From Myxococcales bacterium (GTDB taxonomy: Bacteria; Myxococcota_A; Polyangia; Nannocystales; Nannocystaceae): DNA of 43,997 nt. Below the pieces are notes generated by a model that was given only the letters and a program-made list of their open reading frames with translations, did no database searches and had not been told where the DNA came from. The stretch is taken from positions 104,514 to 148,510 of the forward strand of contig JAAZXR010000001.1 in the NCBI GenBank assembly GCA_014240065.1, in the 5' to 3' direction. Made by a program: the position numbers and the translations under genes. How positions within the stretch are numbered: the first letter of the stretch is position 1; each line of letters starts with the position of its first letter. This document shows positions 36,024-43,997 of this stretch, piece after piece.

Positions 36024-37718
36024 TCACGGCGCTCGGCTCCCGTAGTCGCTGCGCTCCGACCACCGGATGCTGAACAGCAGGGCGTGGCTGTGGGCGAGGT
36101 AGCGGCCCGCGTTGGTCGGGCGCGCCCGCCCTGAGAGGACGGCGCCGGCGCTCGGAGAATTGATGTCGCCGCCGCTCGCCGCGAACTGCGCGAGCGCGCC
36201 GGGTAAGTACAGCGGCGTGGCGCCTCCCGGACCTACCGTGGTGGGTACTTGGAGGTTGAGTCCATAGCCCGGCGCGAGGAACAGGGATCCGAGGCGCTGC
36301 TCAAGCTCGAGCGAGGCGCCGACAGAGGCCTTGACGGCCCAGCCGTCGACCCGCTCCACGGTCAGGGCGCCCGGTCGAGTCGCGGGGGAGTCGAATCCCC
36401 CGCCCCACAAGATGCTGACCTTCGCGTGCTGGGTTTTGGAGCGCTGAAGATCGTAGCCGCCGTAGATCTCCAGGCCGTAGCGATCCGCGCGTCCTCGATA
36501 GATCGGCGTCTCGGCGAGCACGCTGGCGCGCGGGTCGAGCCCCTTGATCTGGAGCTCCGCGATGTCGCGGCCCTGGCAGGAGGTGGGCGCGATGCCGCCG
36601 GGACAAAAATCGATCCAGTACAGGTTGGTGTCGAGGCGAAATTCGTCACGGGCGCCGAGGCGCGTCGAATATCCGATCGCCACCTCCCGGGGGAGCGTCT
36701 GCTCCCAGCTCGCGCGGAGGTCGCTGTCATTGCCGCAGGGCGACGTACCATCCGCCGCCGCGACCTCGGCCGCCTCGCCAGGTCGGCAGACCCGGGCGCG
36801 GCCGATGGTCTCTACCTTTCCGCGGTAAAGCAGCGGTTGGGTGCGATACCGCAGCCCGATGACGCCACTGTCTCCCACGTCAACGGCGATCCCCGCGGTG
36901 AGGGCGAGATCGAAGTTGCTCCCCTCGTCGACGAGGCCGAACCACCTCAGCTGCGTGCGACCGTCGTAGACGAGGCGCCGCGTGCAGCGAGGATCATTCA
37001 CGCTCGCGTTCGGGACGCCGTCGCACGTGAGCGCGTCCAACTCAGAGATCTGAGCGGTGTCCTGGTCACGGCCGAGTTTGACGCGCATGCGAGGGAAGTG
37101 CACCGACAGGCCCAGGCGAAAGCGGTCGAAGGCGTTCCACGCGATGGCGAGGGTCCAGTCTGTCCTGGTCTCGGCGCTCCCACCGAAGCGAGGTGAGGGG
37201 CACTGCTCGGCGCTGTCGAGGCGGCATCCGAAGTTCGGATCATCCGCGAGGTGGTAGCGAAACGGCGCGGCGCTGCTGGGTCGATAGGTGTTTCCGAGGG
37301 AGTACGCGCCGAAGCCAACCGCGACCGGATCGAGCATGAAGCTCGCGCCGACGAAGTAGCCGAACGTGGGCTGCGCGAGGGAGGTCTTGGCGCCGAGGGT
37401 CGAGGTCGGGAGTCCTGCGCCGTCGATCTCGTAGCGGCGAGCGTTGATGATCTCAGCGCCGCTCGAGATGCTGGAGAGGACGTTGATTCCAGGCAGACGA
37501 GTGAGCATCGCCGGGTTGTGATGAAGTGCGGAGACGGAGGCCGTGGCGGGTCCTTGAGCCTCCACGCCGCTGAGACGGCGCGCTTGTCCGGGGGTCGCGT
37601 GGGCGGCCCCCGGGAGCAGGCACAGCGCCGCCGCTCCCAACGCCCAGCCGAATCTCGCCGGAGCGCGCCGGGCCCTCCGGCGGCGCGCGTGACCTGCGTT
37701 GAGCGGGGACCGTTGCAT
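36024..37718 (-). CDS. OMPP1/FadL/TodX-family outer-membrane protein
   Basis: Predicted 564 aa from ATG 37718; GTG 37757 and ATG 37748 are alternatives that lengthen an already long Arg-rich start. The signal peptide ends AAHA (about 40-45). The mature protein starts TPGQARRLSGVEAQGPATASVSALHHNPAML, matching the FadL-type N-terminal region, where NPA is highly conserved. Beta strands with alternating aromatic residues then run to a terminal strand ending in FSIRW. FadL proteins form 14-stranded barrels that take up hydrophobic compounds. Several Cys pairs in loops (CRLDSAEQC, CPGGIAPTSC) suggest disulphides. No ribosome binding site is obvious. Divergent from the FHA-recG pair. Confidence 0.85.
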   Translation of the reverse strand: MQRSPLNAGHARRRRARRAPARFGWALGAAALCLLPGAAHATPGQARRLSGVEAQGPATASVSALHHNPAMLTRLPGINVLSSISSGAEIINARRYEIDGAGLPTSTLGAKTSLAQPTFGYFVGASFMLDPVAVGFGAYSLGNTYRPSSAAPFRYHLADDPNFGCRLDSAEQCPSPRFGGSAETRTDWTLAIAWNAFDRFRLGLSVHFPRMRVKLGRDQDTAQISELDALTCDGVPNASVNDPRCTRRLVYDGRTQLRWFGLVDEGSNFDLALTAGIAVDVGDSGVIGLRYRTQPLLYRGKVETIGRARVCRPGEAAEVAAADGTSPCGNDSDLRASWEQTLPREVAIGYSTRLGARDEFRLDTNLYWIDFCPGGIAPTSCQGRDIAELQIKGLDPRASVLAETPIYRGRADRYGLEIYGGYDLQRSKTQHAKVSILWGGGFDSPATRPGALTVERVDGWAVKASVGASLELEQRLGSLFLAPGYGLNLQVPTTVGPGGATPLYLPGALAQFAASGGDINSPSAGAVLSGRARPTNAGRYLAHSHALLFSIRWSERSDYGSRAP

Positions 37719-37928
37719 ACGTACGGAAGGATACCGGAGCGGCGGCATCAAAAGCACGTTTCAAGCGCGGCGAGGGATGAATCGCCGCGTTCGATCGCGG
37801 AGGCGCGCCCTTCGGGAGAGATCGCGGGGGGGGATCGCTGCGGACCAGAACACGTCTCCTTTGGGTGATGTTGCTCGGTCCGGCGGTTTTCATTACGATG
37901 GTTGCGCCCGCGACACGCGGGGATCCTT

Positions 37929-38510
37929 ATGAACAAGCAAGTCCGAAAGTTCGAGTGCAGGGATGATGTGTGGGCCAGGGTGGAGGCGCTCGCGGAGAGT
38001 CGCGGGGTGTCCACGGACGAGATCGTTCAAGGGGTGCTCATTCAGGTGTTCTCGCGCAAGCGTGCCGCGGGCGCAAAGGCCGGTGGGGACAGCGCCCGGG
38101 TCCGATCGGTTTCTCCGCCCGCGAGCAGTCGCCGGACGATCCCCGCCCTGCGTGATCCGAGCGAGCCACCTCCGCTCGGAGGGTCCGCGCGCCGAGCACC
38201 GGCGAAGACCCCGCAGTCTGCGGAGCGGCTATACATCACCGTCGCGGGGGCAGTGCACGTCGTCGATCGCGACGAATTCCTGATAGGGCGGGCTCCGAGG
38301 GTGTGTCAAATCGCGATCAAAGACGCGAACATCTCGCGGAAGCACTGCCGTGTTGTCCGGCGCGACGGCCAGTTCTTTATCTGCGATCTTGGCAGCACGA
38401 ACGGGGTGGAATTTGAGGGCGAGCGCGTTGACAACCATCGGATCATGGAGGGGGCGGTGTATCGCTTGTGTGACCACGAGCTTCATTGCACCTACACCCG
38501 TCCGTCGTGA
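37929..38510 (+). CDS. FHA-domain protein with N-terminal ribbon-helix-helix-like segment
   Basis: Predicted 193 aa from ATG 37929, preceded by GGGGA; GTG 37902 is unsupported. The first 45 residues (VRKFECRDDVWARVEALAESRGVSTDEIVQ) read like a ribbon-helix-helix DNA-binding or dimerisation unit. After a Pro/Ser linker, an FHA domain (about 104-190) carries IGRAP, SRKHC and STNGVEF, so phosphothreonine binding should be intact. The stop overlaps the recG GTG (GTGA), giving tight translational coupling. A DNA-binding FHA protein next to RecG could link kinase signalling to recombination or repair; that is inference. Confidence 0.85.
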   Translation: MNKQVRKFECRDDVWARVEALAESRGVSTDEIVQGVLIQVFSRKRAAGAKAGGDSARVRSVSPPASSRRTIPALRDPSEPPPLGGSARRAPAKTPQSAERLYITVAGAVHVVDRDEFLIGRAPRVCQIAIKDANISRKHCRVVRRDGQFFICDLGSTNGVEFEGERVDNHRIMEGAVYRLCDHELHCTYTRPS

Positions 38511-41068
38511 CGCGCGCCCGCGGACTTCATTCGCTCCGGGACCTGCTCGGCTCCGCTGCCAGGGACGGTTTCGCAGCGGTCATGGAGGAGGGGCTCGGGG
38601 GGCGCTTGCGCGAGGCCGCGGCCGCGGCGACGCAAGAGCTCGAGCTCGGCGAGCTCCGAGGACAGTTTGAGAAGTTCGAGGGGGGGCTCGCACGCTTTGA
38701 AGAGCGAGGTCGCGTGGATCGGAGCAGGGTCGTCGCGCACGGCCTCAGGATTTGTATGCAGCTCGCTCCCGCGGCCCCGTCCCGGGGTGCGTCGAGGTCG
38801 AGGCGGACCCCGGAGCAGCGGGGTGTTCGCGGTCGGCCACGCCCGTCGCCTGATCGGGTGACCGCGGAGTCGCGCGAGGCGGACGCCCCGAGGGGAGCGC
38901 CCGAACGCCCCAGCGCGTCTCGCGCCAAGCGGTCGCGTGGCGATGCGAACCTCGGCCCAAAGACTCGGAGCGTCGGTCCAGGTGACGACCCGGTGACGGT
39001 GCTCCCCGGCGTGGGTCCCAAGATCGCCGAGCGGCTCGCGGAGCGCGGGGTGGCGCGGGTCGAAGACCTGGCGCTCGCGATACCGCGAGGCTATCGCGAC
39101 CGGCGATCACGCCACCCGATTCATGAGCTGATCGACGGGATGGAGGCGACGGTCGAGGGCGTCATCCGTGACTTTCGCCAGAGCTGGTTCCGCGGCAGGT
39201 TCAACGCGCGGATGTCCGTGGAGGCGGTCGAGGGGGAGCCGGCGGCGTCGCTGGAGGCGCGCTGGTTTCATCCCGTGGGGGGGTTGGGGCAGCGCGTCGT
39301 CACGGGCGAGCGCGTGCTGCTGTCCGGCGCTGTAAAGTTCTTCCGCGGCGCGCCATCGATGGTTCACCCAGAGGTGTCCCACCCGGACGCGCCAGGCCCG
39401 GCGATCACAGTGCGCTATCCGGCGGTTGAGGGCGTCCCTGCGAAGACGTTCGCGAAGGCGTGCCGGGCGGCTGTGGCACATATCGGCGAGGCGCTGGTCG
39501 ATCCGATCCCGGAGTGGCTGGTCGCGGCGCGCGAATTGCCGTCACGCTTGGATTCGCTGCGCCTGCTTCACGACCCGCCGGAGACGCTCGACGCGGAGGC
39601 GTTCGCGCGGCTCGCCGACGGGACCTCACCGGCCCATCGACGGCTCGCGTTCGACGAGTTCTTCATGGTTCAGCTCGCGGTGTTGCAGCAACGGCAGCGC
39701 TGGAAACACACCTCGTGCGCGTGTCCTCCGGTGAGTTTTGATCGCGAGCGGCTCCGCTCTGCGCTCCCGTTCGAGCCCACCGCTGCGCAGTGGCGGTCGA
39801 TCTCGGAGATCGAAGACGACCTGGGATCGGGTGAGGCGATGCTGCGCCTCTTGCAAGGGGACGTCGGCTCAGGGAAGACCGCGGTGGCCTTCGCCGCCGC
39901 GTTGGCGGTGGCGATGGGGGGTGCCCAGAGCGCCTTGATGGCGCCCACCGAGCTGTTGGCCGACCAGCATTATAAAACCCTGGCGCCCTGGTGTGAGCGC
40001 GCCGGGCTCACGATCGCCTCGCTCACGGGGAGCACCGGTCGCGCGCAGCGAGCGTCACGCCTCGCGCTGTTGGAGGCCGGGAAGATCGACCTGCTGATCG
40101 GCACCCACGCGCTCATTGTCGATGACGTGCGGTTTCATCAACTCGGGCTCGTGGTGGTCGACGAGCAGCATCGCTTTGGCGTGGAGCAGCGCACGAGACT
40201 CCGTGAGAAGGGGGTGGCGCCGCATCTGTTGGTGATGACCGCGACGCCGATCCCGAGGAGCCTCGCGCTGACGGCGTTTGGTGAGCTCGACGTCTCGGTC
40301 ATCGACGAGCTCCCGCCTGGCAGAGAGCCAGCGCAGACCTCGGTGTTCCTAGGAAAGCGGGGCCTCAAGTCCGCGCGCCAGCGACTGCTCAAGCAGGTCC
40401 GCGGCGGGCTCCAGGCCTACGTGGTCTGCCCCTTGGTCGAGGCGAGCGAGGCGGTGGCGGCCAGCGACGTGGAGCAGACGGCGGCGGAGCTCCGCGCGTT
40501 GATCGAAGGTGAGGGCGAGGTCGGACTGATTCACGGCAGGCTGTCTCAGGCGGACAAAGACGAGGTGATGCAGCGGTTTCGGGCCGGTGAGCTTCGCGTC
40601 CTCGTCGCGACCACCGTGATCGAAGTGGGCGTGGACGTGCCGGGCGCGCGGGCGATCTTGATCGAGCACGCGGAGCGCTTCGGGCTCGCCCAGCTGCATC
40701 AGCTCCGCGGCCGCGTGGGTCGTGGCCAGGGGGCGAGCCAGTGTCTATTGCACACGGGGCAGTCCAAGGGCTCCGACGCCCACGCGCGGTTGTTGGTGCT
40801 CGAGCAGACCTCCGATGGATTTGAGGTGGCCGAGCGCGACCTGAAGTTTCGCGGACCCGGCGAGATGTTTGGGACTCGGCAGTCGGGCGCGATGTCGCTT
40901 CGCTTCGCCGGATTTGGGGGGGACGGGCTCAAAGTGGTCGTGGACGCTCGCGCGGCGGCGCGAGAGCTCCTCGAGCGCGATCCGGAGCTTCACGCCTCCC
41001 CGCGATTGAGCGACGAGCTCGCGCGCCGGCTGGACTCGGAGGCGTTCTACAGCGGAGAGTCGGGCTAG
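38507..41068 (+). CDS. recG: ATP-dependent DNA helicase RecG with N-terminal extension
   Basis: Predicted 853 aa, about 160 longer than typical RecG. The GTG at 38507 overlaps the FHA stop. Residues 1-160 are a charged, low-complexity region with no known domain. The normal protein starts near VTVLPGVGPKIAERLAERG (about 164). The wedge/OB domain then leads to the SF2 core: GDVGSGKTAVA (about 451), VVVDEQHRFG (about 548), MTATPIPRSLALT, TTVIEVGVDVPGA and QLRGRVGRG, with GPGEMFGTRQSG near the end. It remodels stalled replication forks and branches recombination intermediates. All helicase motifs are present. Confidence 0.95.
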   Translation: MTRARGLHSLRDLLGSAARDGFAAVMEEGLGGRLREAAAAATQELELGELRGQFEKFEGGLARFEERGRVDRSRVVAHGLRICMQLAPAAPSRGASRSRRTPEQRGVRGRPRPSPDRVTAESREADAPRGAPERPSASRAKRSRGDANLGPKTRSVGPGDDPVTVLPGVGPKIAERLAERGVARVEDLALAIPRGYRDRRSRHPIHELIDGMEATVEGVIRDFRQSWFRGRFNARMSVEAVEGEPAASLEARWFHPVGGLGQRVVTGERVLLSGAVKFFRGAPSMVHPEVSHPDAPGPAITVRYPAVEGVPAKTFAKACRAAVAHIGEALVDPIPEWLVAARELPSRLDSLRLLHDPPETLDAEAFARLADGTSPAHRRLAFDEFFMVQLAVLQQRQRWKHTSCACPPVSFDRERLRSALPFEPTAAQWRSISEIEDDLGSGEAMLRLLQGDVGSGKTAVAFAAALAVAMGGAQSALMAPTELLADQHYKTLAPWCERAGLTIASLTGSTGRAQRASRLALLEAGKIDLLIGTHALIVDDVRFHQLGLVVVDEQHRFGVEQRTRLREKGVAPHLLVMTATPIPRSLALTAFGELDVSVIDELPPGREPAQTSVFLGKRGLKSARQRLLKQVRGGLQAYVVCPLVEASEAVAASDVEQTAAELRALIEGEGEVGLIHGRLSQADKDEVMQRFRAGELRVLVATTVIEVGVDVPGARAILIEHAERFGLAQLHQLRGRVGRGQGASQCLLHTGQSKGSDAHARLLVLEQTSDGFEVAERDLKFRGPGEMFGTRQSGAMSLRFAGFGGDGLKVVVDARAAARELLERDPELHASPRLSDELARRLDSEAFYSGESG

Positions 41069-41119
41069 AGCGGGGGCAGCGCTGGCCCGGAGAGCGAAGA
41101 TTGTTGGGGCCACGAGGCC

Positions 41120-41347
41120 CTAGCTACCTTTGAAGAGCGGGAGCTGGTCGCCTTGGGTCTCACCAGACGCCAGCAGGTCACGGACATGGCCCGAGATCAG
41201 CGCTCGAACGTCCCCGTGGCAGGTTTGGCAGCCGACGCCGGCTTCGCATGCCCGCCCGACGGCTTGGAGGCTGTGGGCTCCCTCGCGGATACACTTCATA
41301 ATATCCTGCTCGGAGACGCTCGCGCAGCTGCATACAATCCGGCTCAT
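41120..41347 (-). CDS. BFD-like [2Fe-2S] protein
   Basis: Predicted 75 aa. Cys6, Cys8, Cys40 and Cys43 have the C-x-C...C-x2-C pattern of bacterioferritin-associated ferredoxin, with VCSCASVSEQDI, GVGCQTC and helices between. Such proteins carry electrons to bacterioferritin to release iron, or serve as modules of larger enzymes. Here it is free-standing. No bacterioferritin gene is adjacent. It is divergent from lysC, and its stop lies 51 bases from the end of recG, with a short hairpin (GGGCC/GGCCC, 41107-41120) between. Confidence 0.88.
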   Translation of the reverse strand: MSRIVCSCASVSEQDIMKCIREGAHSLQAVGRACEAGVGCQTCHGDVRALISGHVRDLLASGETQGDQLPLFKGS

Positions 41348-41414
41348 CTACGACTCACATAGCACTTTTTTGGGGGAAGGGCGCAACGAAGGGCGGGGAA
41401 GGGCGAGGGCACGC

Positions 41415-41443
41415 TTGAAAGCGATTGTCAGTCGAACTACAAC
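41415..41443 (+). promoter_or_regulatory. Predicted lysC promoter implying a leaderless mRNA
   Basis: TTGAAA (41415-41420) and TACAAC (41438-41443) are separated by 17 bases. The lysC ATG begins eight bases after the -10 box, so transcription would start at or next to the A of the ATG. No Shine-Dalgarno is present. Confidence 0.5.
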
Positions 41444-41451
41444 ACCGACGA

Positions 41452-42747
41452 ATGCTCGTCGTTCAAAAATACGGGGGCTCGTCTGTCGGAGACCTCGACC
41501 GGATCCGCGTGGTGGCCGATCGATGCGCGCGGCGACGACGCGCCGGCGACGACTTGGTGGTGGTGGTTTCGGCGATGGCTGGTCAAACGGATCACCTCAT
41601 CTCGATGGCGAACGAGCTGGTGACCACGTCGCAAAGTGAGTCCGATGGACAGTGGATCTCCTCCGCGCGCGTCGGGGACAACGCGCACCAGCGTGAGCTG
41701 AGCCAGCTGATGAGCACGGGAGAGAAGGTCTCCGCGGCGTTGCTGTCCATGGCGCTCAACGAGGCGGGGTGTCCCGCGGCTTCCCTCGTCGGACATCAGC
41801 TTGGGTTGCGAACCGACCGCCAGTTTACGAACGCGAGGATCACGGGAATCGAGCAGTCGCAGGTTCGGCGCGAGCTTGATAAGGGGCGCGTGGTGGTGTG
41901 CGCGGGATTCCAAGGGTTGGATCCGGAGGGGAATATTACGACCCTGGGGCGAGGGGGGAGCGACACGTCGGCTGTGGCGATGGCCGTCGCGATCGGCGCT
42001 GACGTGTGTGAGATTCTGACGGATGTCGACGGCGTGTATACGACCGACCCGCGGGTCGTGAGCGACGCGCGCAAAATTCCACGGATCTGCTACGAGGAGA
42101 TGATCGAGCTCGCCTCCTTAGGGACGAAGGTGCTGCAGATCAGGAGCGTTGAATTTGCGATGAAATATGGCGTGGCGGTGCATGTCCGCTCAAGCCTCAA
42201 CACCAACGAAGGGACGATGATCGTGCCAGAAGACGAAAGTATGGAGAAGGTAGTGGTGCGGGGCGTCGCCCTTGATCGCAGCGAGGCCAAGGTGACAGTG
42301 ACCAACTGTCCCGATGTGCCTGGCACGGTGGCCAAGCTGTTTGGCGTGCTCGGGCGCGCGGGCGTGGTGGTCGATATGATCATCCAAAATGCGAGCCGCT
42401 CGCGGCGGACAGACGTGACCTTCACGGTGCCGCGCGCCGATCTCACAAGCTCGGTGGAGCAGCTCTCGCAGATCGACTTTATCGCCGACGACGCGGAGGT
42501 GGGGGTGCTCTCCGATCCAGAGATCAGTAAAATCTCGATCGTCGGGGTTGGGATGCGGTCGCACACGGGCGTGGCAGCGCGCGCGTTTGAGGCGCTGGCC
42601 AACGAGGGGATCAACGTGCAGATGGTCTCGACCTCGGAGATCAAGGTGTCGGTGGTCGTCGCGGCGAAGTATGGAGAGCTCGCGCTCAGGGCCCTTCACG
42701 ACGCGTTCGGATTGGCCGAAGCGCCGCGGGGCGCCGACGGTGGGTAG
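41452..42747 (+). CDS. lysC: Aspartate kinase
   Basis: Predicted 431 aa. It phosphorylates aspartate, the first step to lysine, methionine, threonine and diaminopimelate. It starts MLVVQKYGGSSVGD, the family N-terminus; the TTG at 41425 would add nine unrelated residues. The kinase domain has VVVVSAMAG, LMSTGEKVSAALL, ITTLGRGGSDTSAVAMA and LTDVDGVYTTDPR. Two C-terminal ACT domains (VALDRSEAKVTVTNCPD and SKISIVGVGMRSHTG) should bind lysine and/or threonine for feedback inhibition. No ribosome site is visible, and a promoter sits almost on the start. The final codons overlap the ComEA-like gene. Confidence 0.97.
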   Translation: MLVVQKYGGSSVGDLDRIRVVADRCARRRRAGDDLVVVVSAMAGQTDHLISMANELVTTSQSESDGQWISSARVGDNAHQRELSQLMSTGEKVSAALLSMALNEAGCPAASLVGHQLGLRTDRQFTNARITGIEQSQVRRELDKGRVVVCAGFQGLDPEGNITTLGRGGSDTSAVAMAVAIGADVCEILTDVDGVYTTDPRVVSDARKIPRICYEEMIELASLGTKVLQIRSVEFAMKYGVAVHVRSSLNTNEGTMIVPEDESMEKVVVRGVALDRSEAKVTVTNCPDVPGTVAKLFGVLGRAGVVVDMIIQNASRSRRTDVTFTVPRADLTSSVEQLSQIDFIADDAEVGVLSDPEISKISIVGVGMRSHTGVAARAFEALANEGINVQMVSTSEIKVSVVVAAKYGELALRALHDAFGLAEAPRGADGG

Positions 42748-43237
42748 GCGAAGCTCACTTTGGGGTCTGCTCGCGACCGCGGCATGTGTCGCGGCGCTGC
42801 TGAGTCGTCAGGCGGCGTCGGCGACGGCTCCGGTCGCCTTCGCGTGCGAGGCGCCCGTGGTCGTTCACGAGGCGCTCACGTGCGCGCACGACCCCCCCGC
42901 GCTCACGGCCGACGCCGCGGGCGAGGTCGCGTGCGCGGGCTTGGTCCGCGCCGGGGAGCGTGTCCGTTGCGGGCGCGGCGGCGTGGAGCGGGGTTATATG
43001 AGCCGGGCGGAGCTCGCCGCGCTCGAAGTGCGTCTCCCACTCAACGACGCCCCGGCCGAGGCCCTCGCGAGTATCCGGGGCGTCGGTCCGGTCCTCGCGG
43101 AACGAATCTGCGCGCGACGCCCGTTTCGCGAACTTCGCGAGGTGCTCACAGTGCGCGGGGTGGGGGATCGCAAGCATGAGGCGATCGCCGCGCGCGCATG
43201 CGTCGAGTGTGCGCCACCTCGGCCGCTCAGATTTTGA
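42740..43237 (+). CDS. ComEA-like secreted helix-hairpin-helix protein
   Basis: Predicted 165 aa from a GTG at 42740 inside the lysC end (8-base overlap in another frame). The N-terminus RRSSLWGLLATAACVAALLSRQAASA is a signal peptide or membrane anchor. A short Cys-containing region (about 35-75) precedes a helix-hairpin-helix pair typical of ComEA (LNDAPAEALASIRGVGPVLAERI and FRELREVLTVRGVGDRKHEAI, about 95-150). ComEA binds incoming DNA during natural transformation in the periplasm. No other competence gene is visible here, so a different periplasmic nucleic-acid-binding role is possible. Confidence 0.85.
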   Translation: MGRRSSLWGLLATAACVAALLSRQAASATAPVAFACEAPVVVHEALTCAHDPPALTADAAGEVACAGLVRAGERVRCGRGGVERGYMSRAELAALEVRLPLNDAPAEALASIRGVGPVLAERICARRPFRELREVLTVRGVGDRKHEAIAARACVECAPPRPLRF

Positions 43238-43252
43238 CGGGCGACCGCGCCG

Positions 43253-43996
43253 CTACAGCGCGCTGCCCACGAGGGCTTCGAGCTCCGCGATCGTTTTGGG
43301 GGCGGCGTCGCTGAGCACCGCGGGGCCCTCGGGCGTGACCCACACGTCGTCTTCGATGCGTACGCCGATCCCTCGGAACTCTTCGGGGACGTCGTCGAGA
43401 TCGTTCGCGACGTAGATGCCCGGCTCCACCGTGAGCACGTGACCGGCCGCGAGCGACCGCGGAGCGCCGTCGACCGAGTAGGAGCCGACGTCATGGACGT
43501 CCGCGCCGAGCCAGTGGCTTGTCCGGTGCATGTAAAAGCGCTTGTACTCCTCGCGCTCAAGGACCGAGTCCCTGCTGCCCTTGAGGAGCCCGATGGACAG
43601 CATCCCGTCCACCAACACCTCAAGGCATCTCTCGTGGATCGCGTTGATATTGGATCCGACGGTCGAGCCTTGGATCCCCGCGATATTCGCCGCGAGGACG
43701 ATCTCGTAGAGGGACCGCTGCGCGGCCGTGAACCTCCCCGAGGCCGGGTAGCAGCGGGTGATGTCTCCCGTGAACAGCTCCCATTCACAGCCGGCGTCCA
43801 CGAGCAGGAGGTCGTCGGAGCCGATCATCGCCGCGTTCTCCACGTAGTGGAGGATGTTCGCGTTGTCACCAGCGCCGACGATGGAGCCGTAACCTGGTCC
43901 TGAGCTGCCGCTGCGCCGGAAGGCGTACTCAAGCCGCGCCTCGACCTCGTACTCGTAGATGCCCGCGCGCAGATGAGCGGCGGCCTCCGTGTGCCC
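43253..43996 (-). CDS. pepP: Xaa-Pro aminopeptidase (M24B), N-terminal part outside window
   Basis: The frame is open to the window edge, so the start is missing and about 247 residues remain. It begins HTEAAAHLRAGIYEYEVEA and GSIVGAGDNANILHYVEN, the family approach to the metal site. The two-metal ligands are visible: the Asp residues in LLLVDAGCEWELFTGDITR, His in RTSHWLGADVHDVG, Glu in LTVEPGIYV and Glu in GVRIEDDVWV. It removes the N-terminal residue from peptides with proline in position two, in the cytoplasm. The C-terminus is complete. The gene converges on the ComEA-like gene. Confidence 0.93.
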   Translation of the reverse strand, partial: GHTEAAAHLRAGIYEYEVEARLEYAFRRSGSSGPGYGSIVGAGDNANILHYVENAAMIGSDDLLLVDAGCEWELFTGDITRCYPASGRFTAAQRSLYEIVLAANIAGIQGSTVGSNINAIHERCLEVLVDGMLSIGLLKGSRDSVLEREEYKRFYMHRTSHWLGADVHDVGSYSVDGAPRSLAAGHVLTVEPGIYVANDLDDVPEEFRGIGVRIEDDVWVTPEGPAVLSDAAPKTIAELEALVGSAL

Positions 43997-43997
43997 G

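Overview
The window is about 44 kb of high-GC bacterial chromosome. The gene types point to a predatory or gliding deltaproteobacterial lineage (Myxococcota or a close relative such as Bradymonadia). They include tandem FHA/zinc-ribbon proteins, a Ser/Thr kinase with a membrane anchor and PEGA-like tail, an AgmX/GltJ-like zinc-ribbon/GYF/TonB-C protein, several very large TPR proteins, a FadL-type porin and a sigma-region-4-like cysteine protein. The phylum is an inference from gene content. There is no rRNA or other species marker here, and I see no prophage, insertion sequence or CRISPR array.

Layout. 1-2.65 kb: the 3' part of a methyltransferase with an EEV nonamer repeat, then an RpoD-type sigma factor. 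2.67-8.55 kb (minus): a likely three-gene unit of a 1212-aa secreted TPR/HEAT protein followed by two paralogous zinc-ribbon/double-FHA proteins. 8.66-9.9 kb: an FmdB-type zinc-ribbon protein and folD. 9.93-11.67 kb (minus): the parAB chromosome-partition pair. 11.8-12.15 kb: two very small ORFs. 12.5-17.2 kb: the proteostasis genes lon and dnaK, each behind a similar TTGACA-type promoter. 17.3-20.1 kb: a MepA-type murein endopeptidase lipoprotein and a Ser/Thr kinase. 20.1-21.5 kb: an AT-rich control region, a MerR-like regulator and a sigma-region-4/cysteine protein, the last two with pyrimidine-rich leaders that lack a Shine-Dalgarno.

21.7-28.5 kb is a tight purH-purD-DUF1015-hisZ-purA run bounded by terminators at both ends. 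Three genes act in purine synthesis. hisZ links it to histidine synthesis, which releases the AICAR that PurH consumes. 28.8-33.4 kb: the AgmX/GltJ-like protein, convergent threonine aldolase, a secreted protein whose reading frame runs through a 15-bp homopolymer, and a coiled-coil membrane protein. 33.5 kb: tRNA-Cys(GCA). 33.7-37.7 kb (minus): a TPR lipoprotein and a FadL-type porin. 37.9-41.1 kb: an FHA protein translationally coupled to an N-terminally extended RecG. 41.1-44 kb: a bacterioferritin-associated-ferredoxin-like protein, lysC (possibly leaderless), a ComEA-like helix-hairpin-helix protein overlapping lysC, and the 3' part of an Xaa-Pro aminopeptidase.

The most interesting leads are the homopolymer locus beside threonine aldolase, where loss of one base would create an ATGA overlap with the aldolase start; the MerR/sigma4-cysteine pair with its AT-rich promoter region; and the tandem FHA proteins that share an ARTMF motif. 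Nothing here proves a new system. These are hypotheses from reading the sequence.
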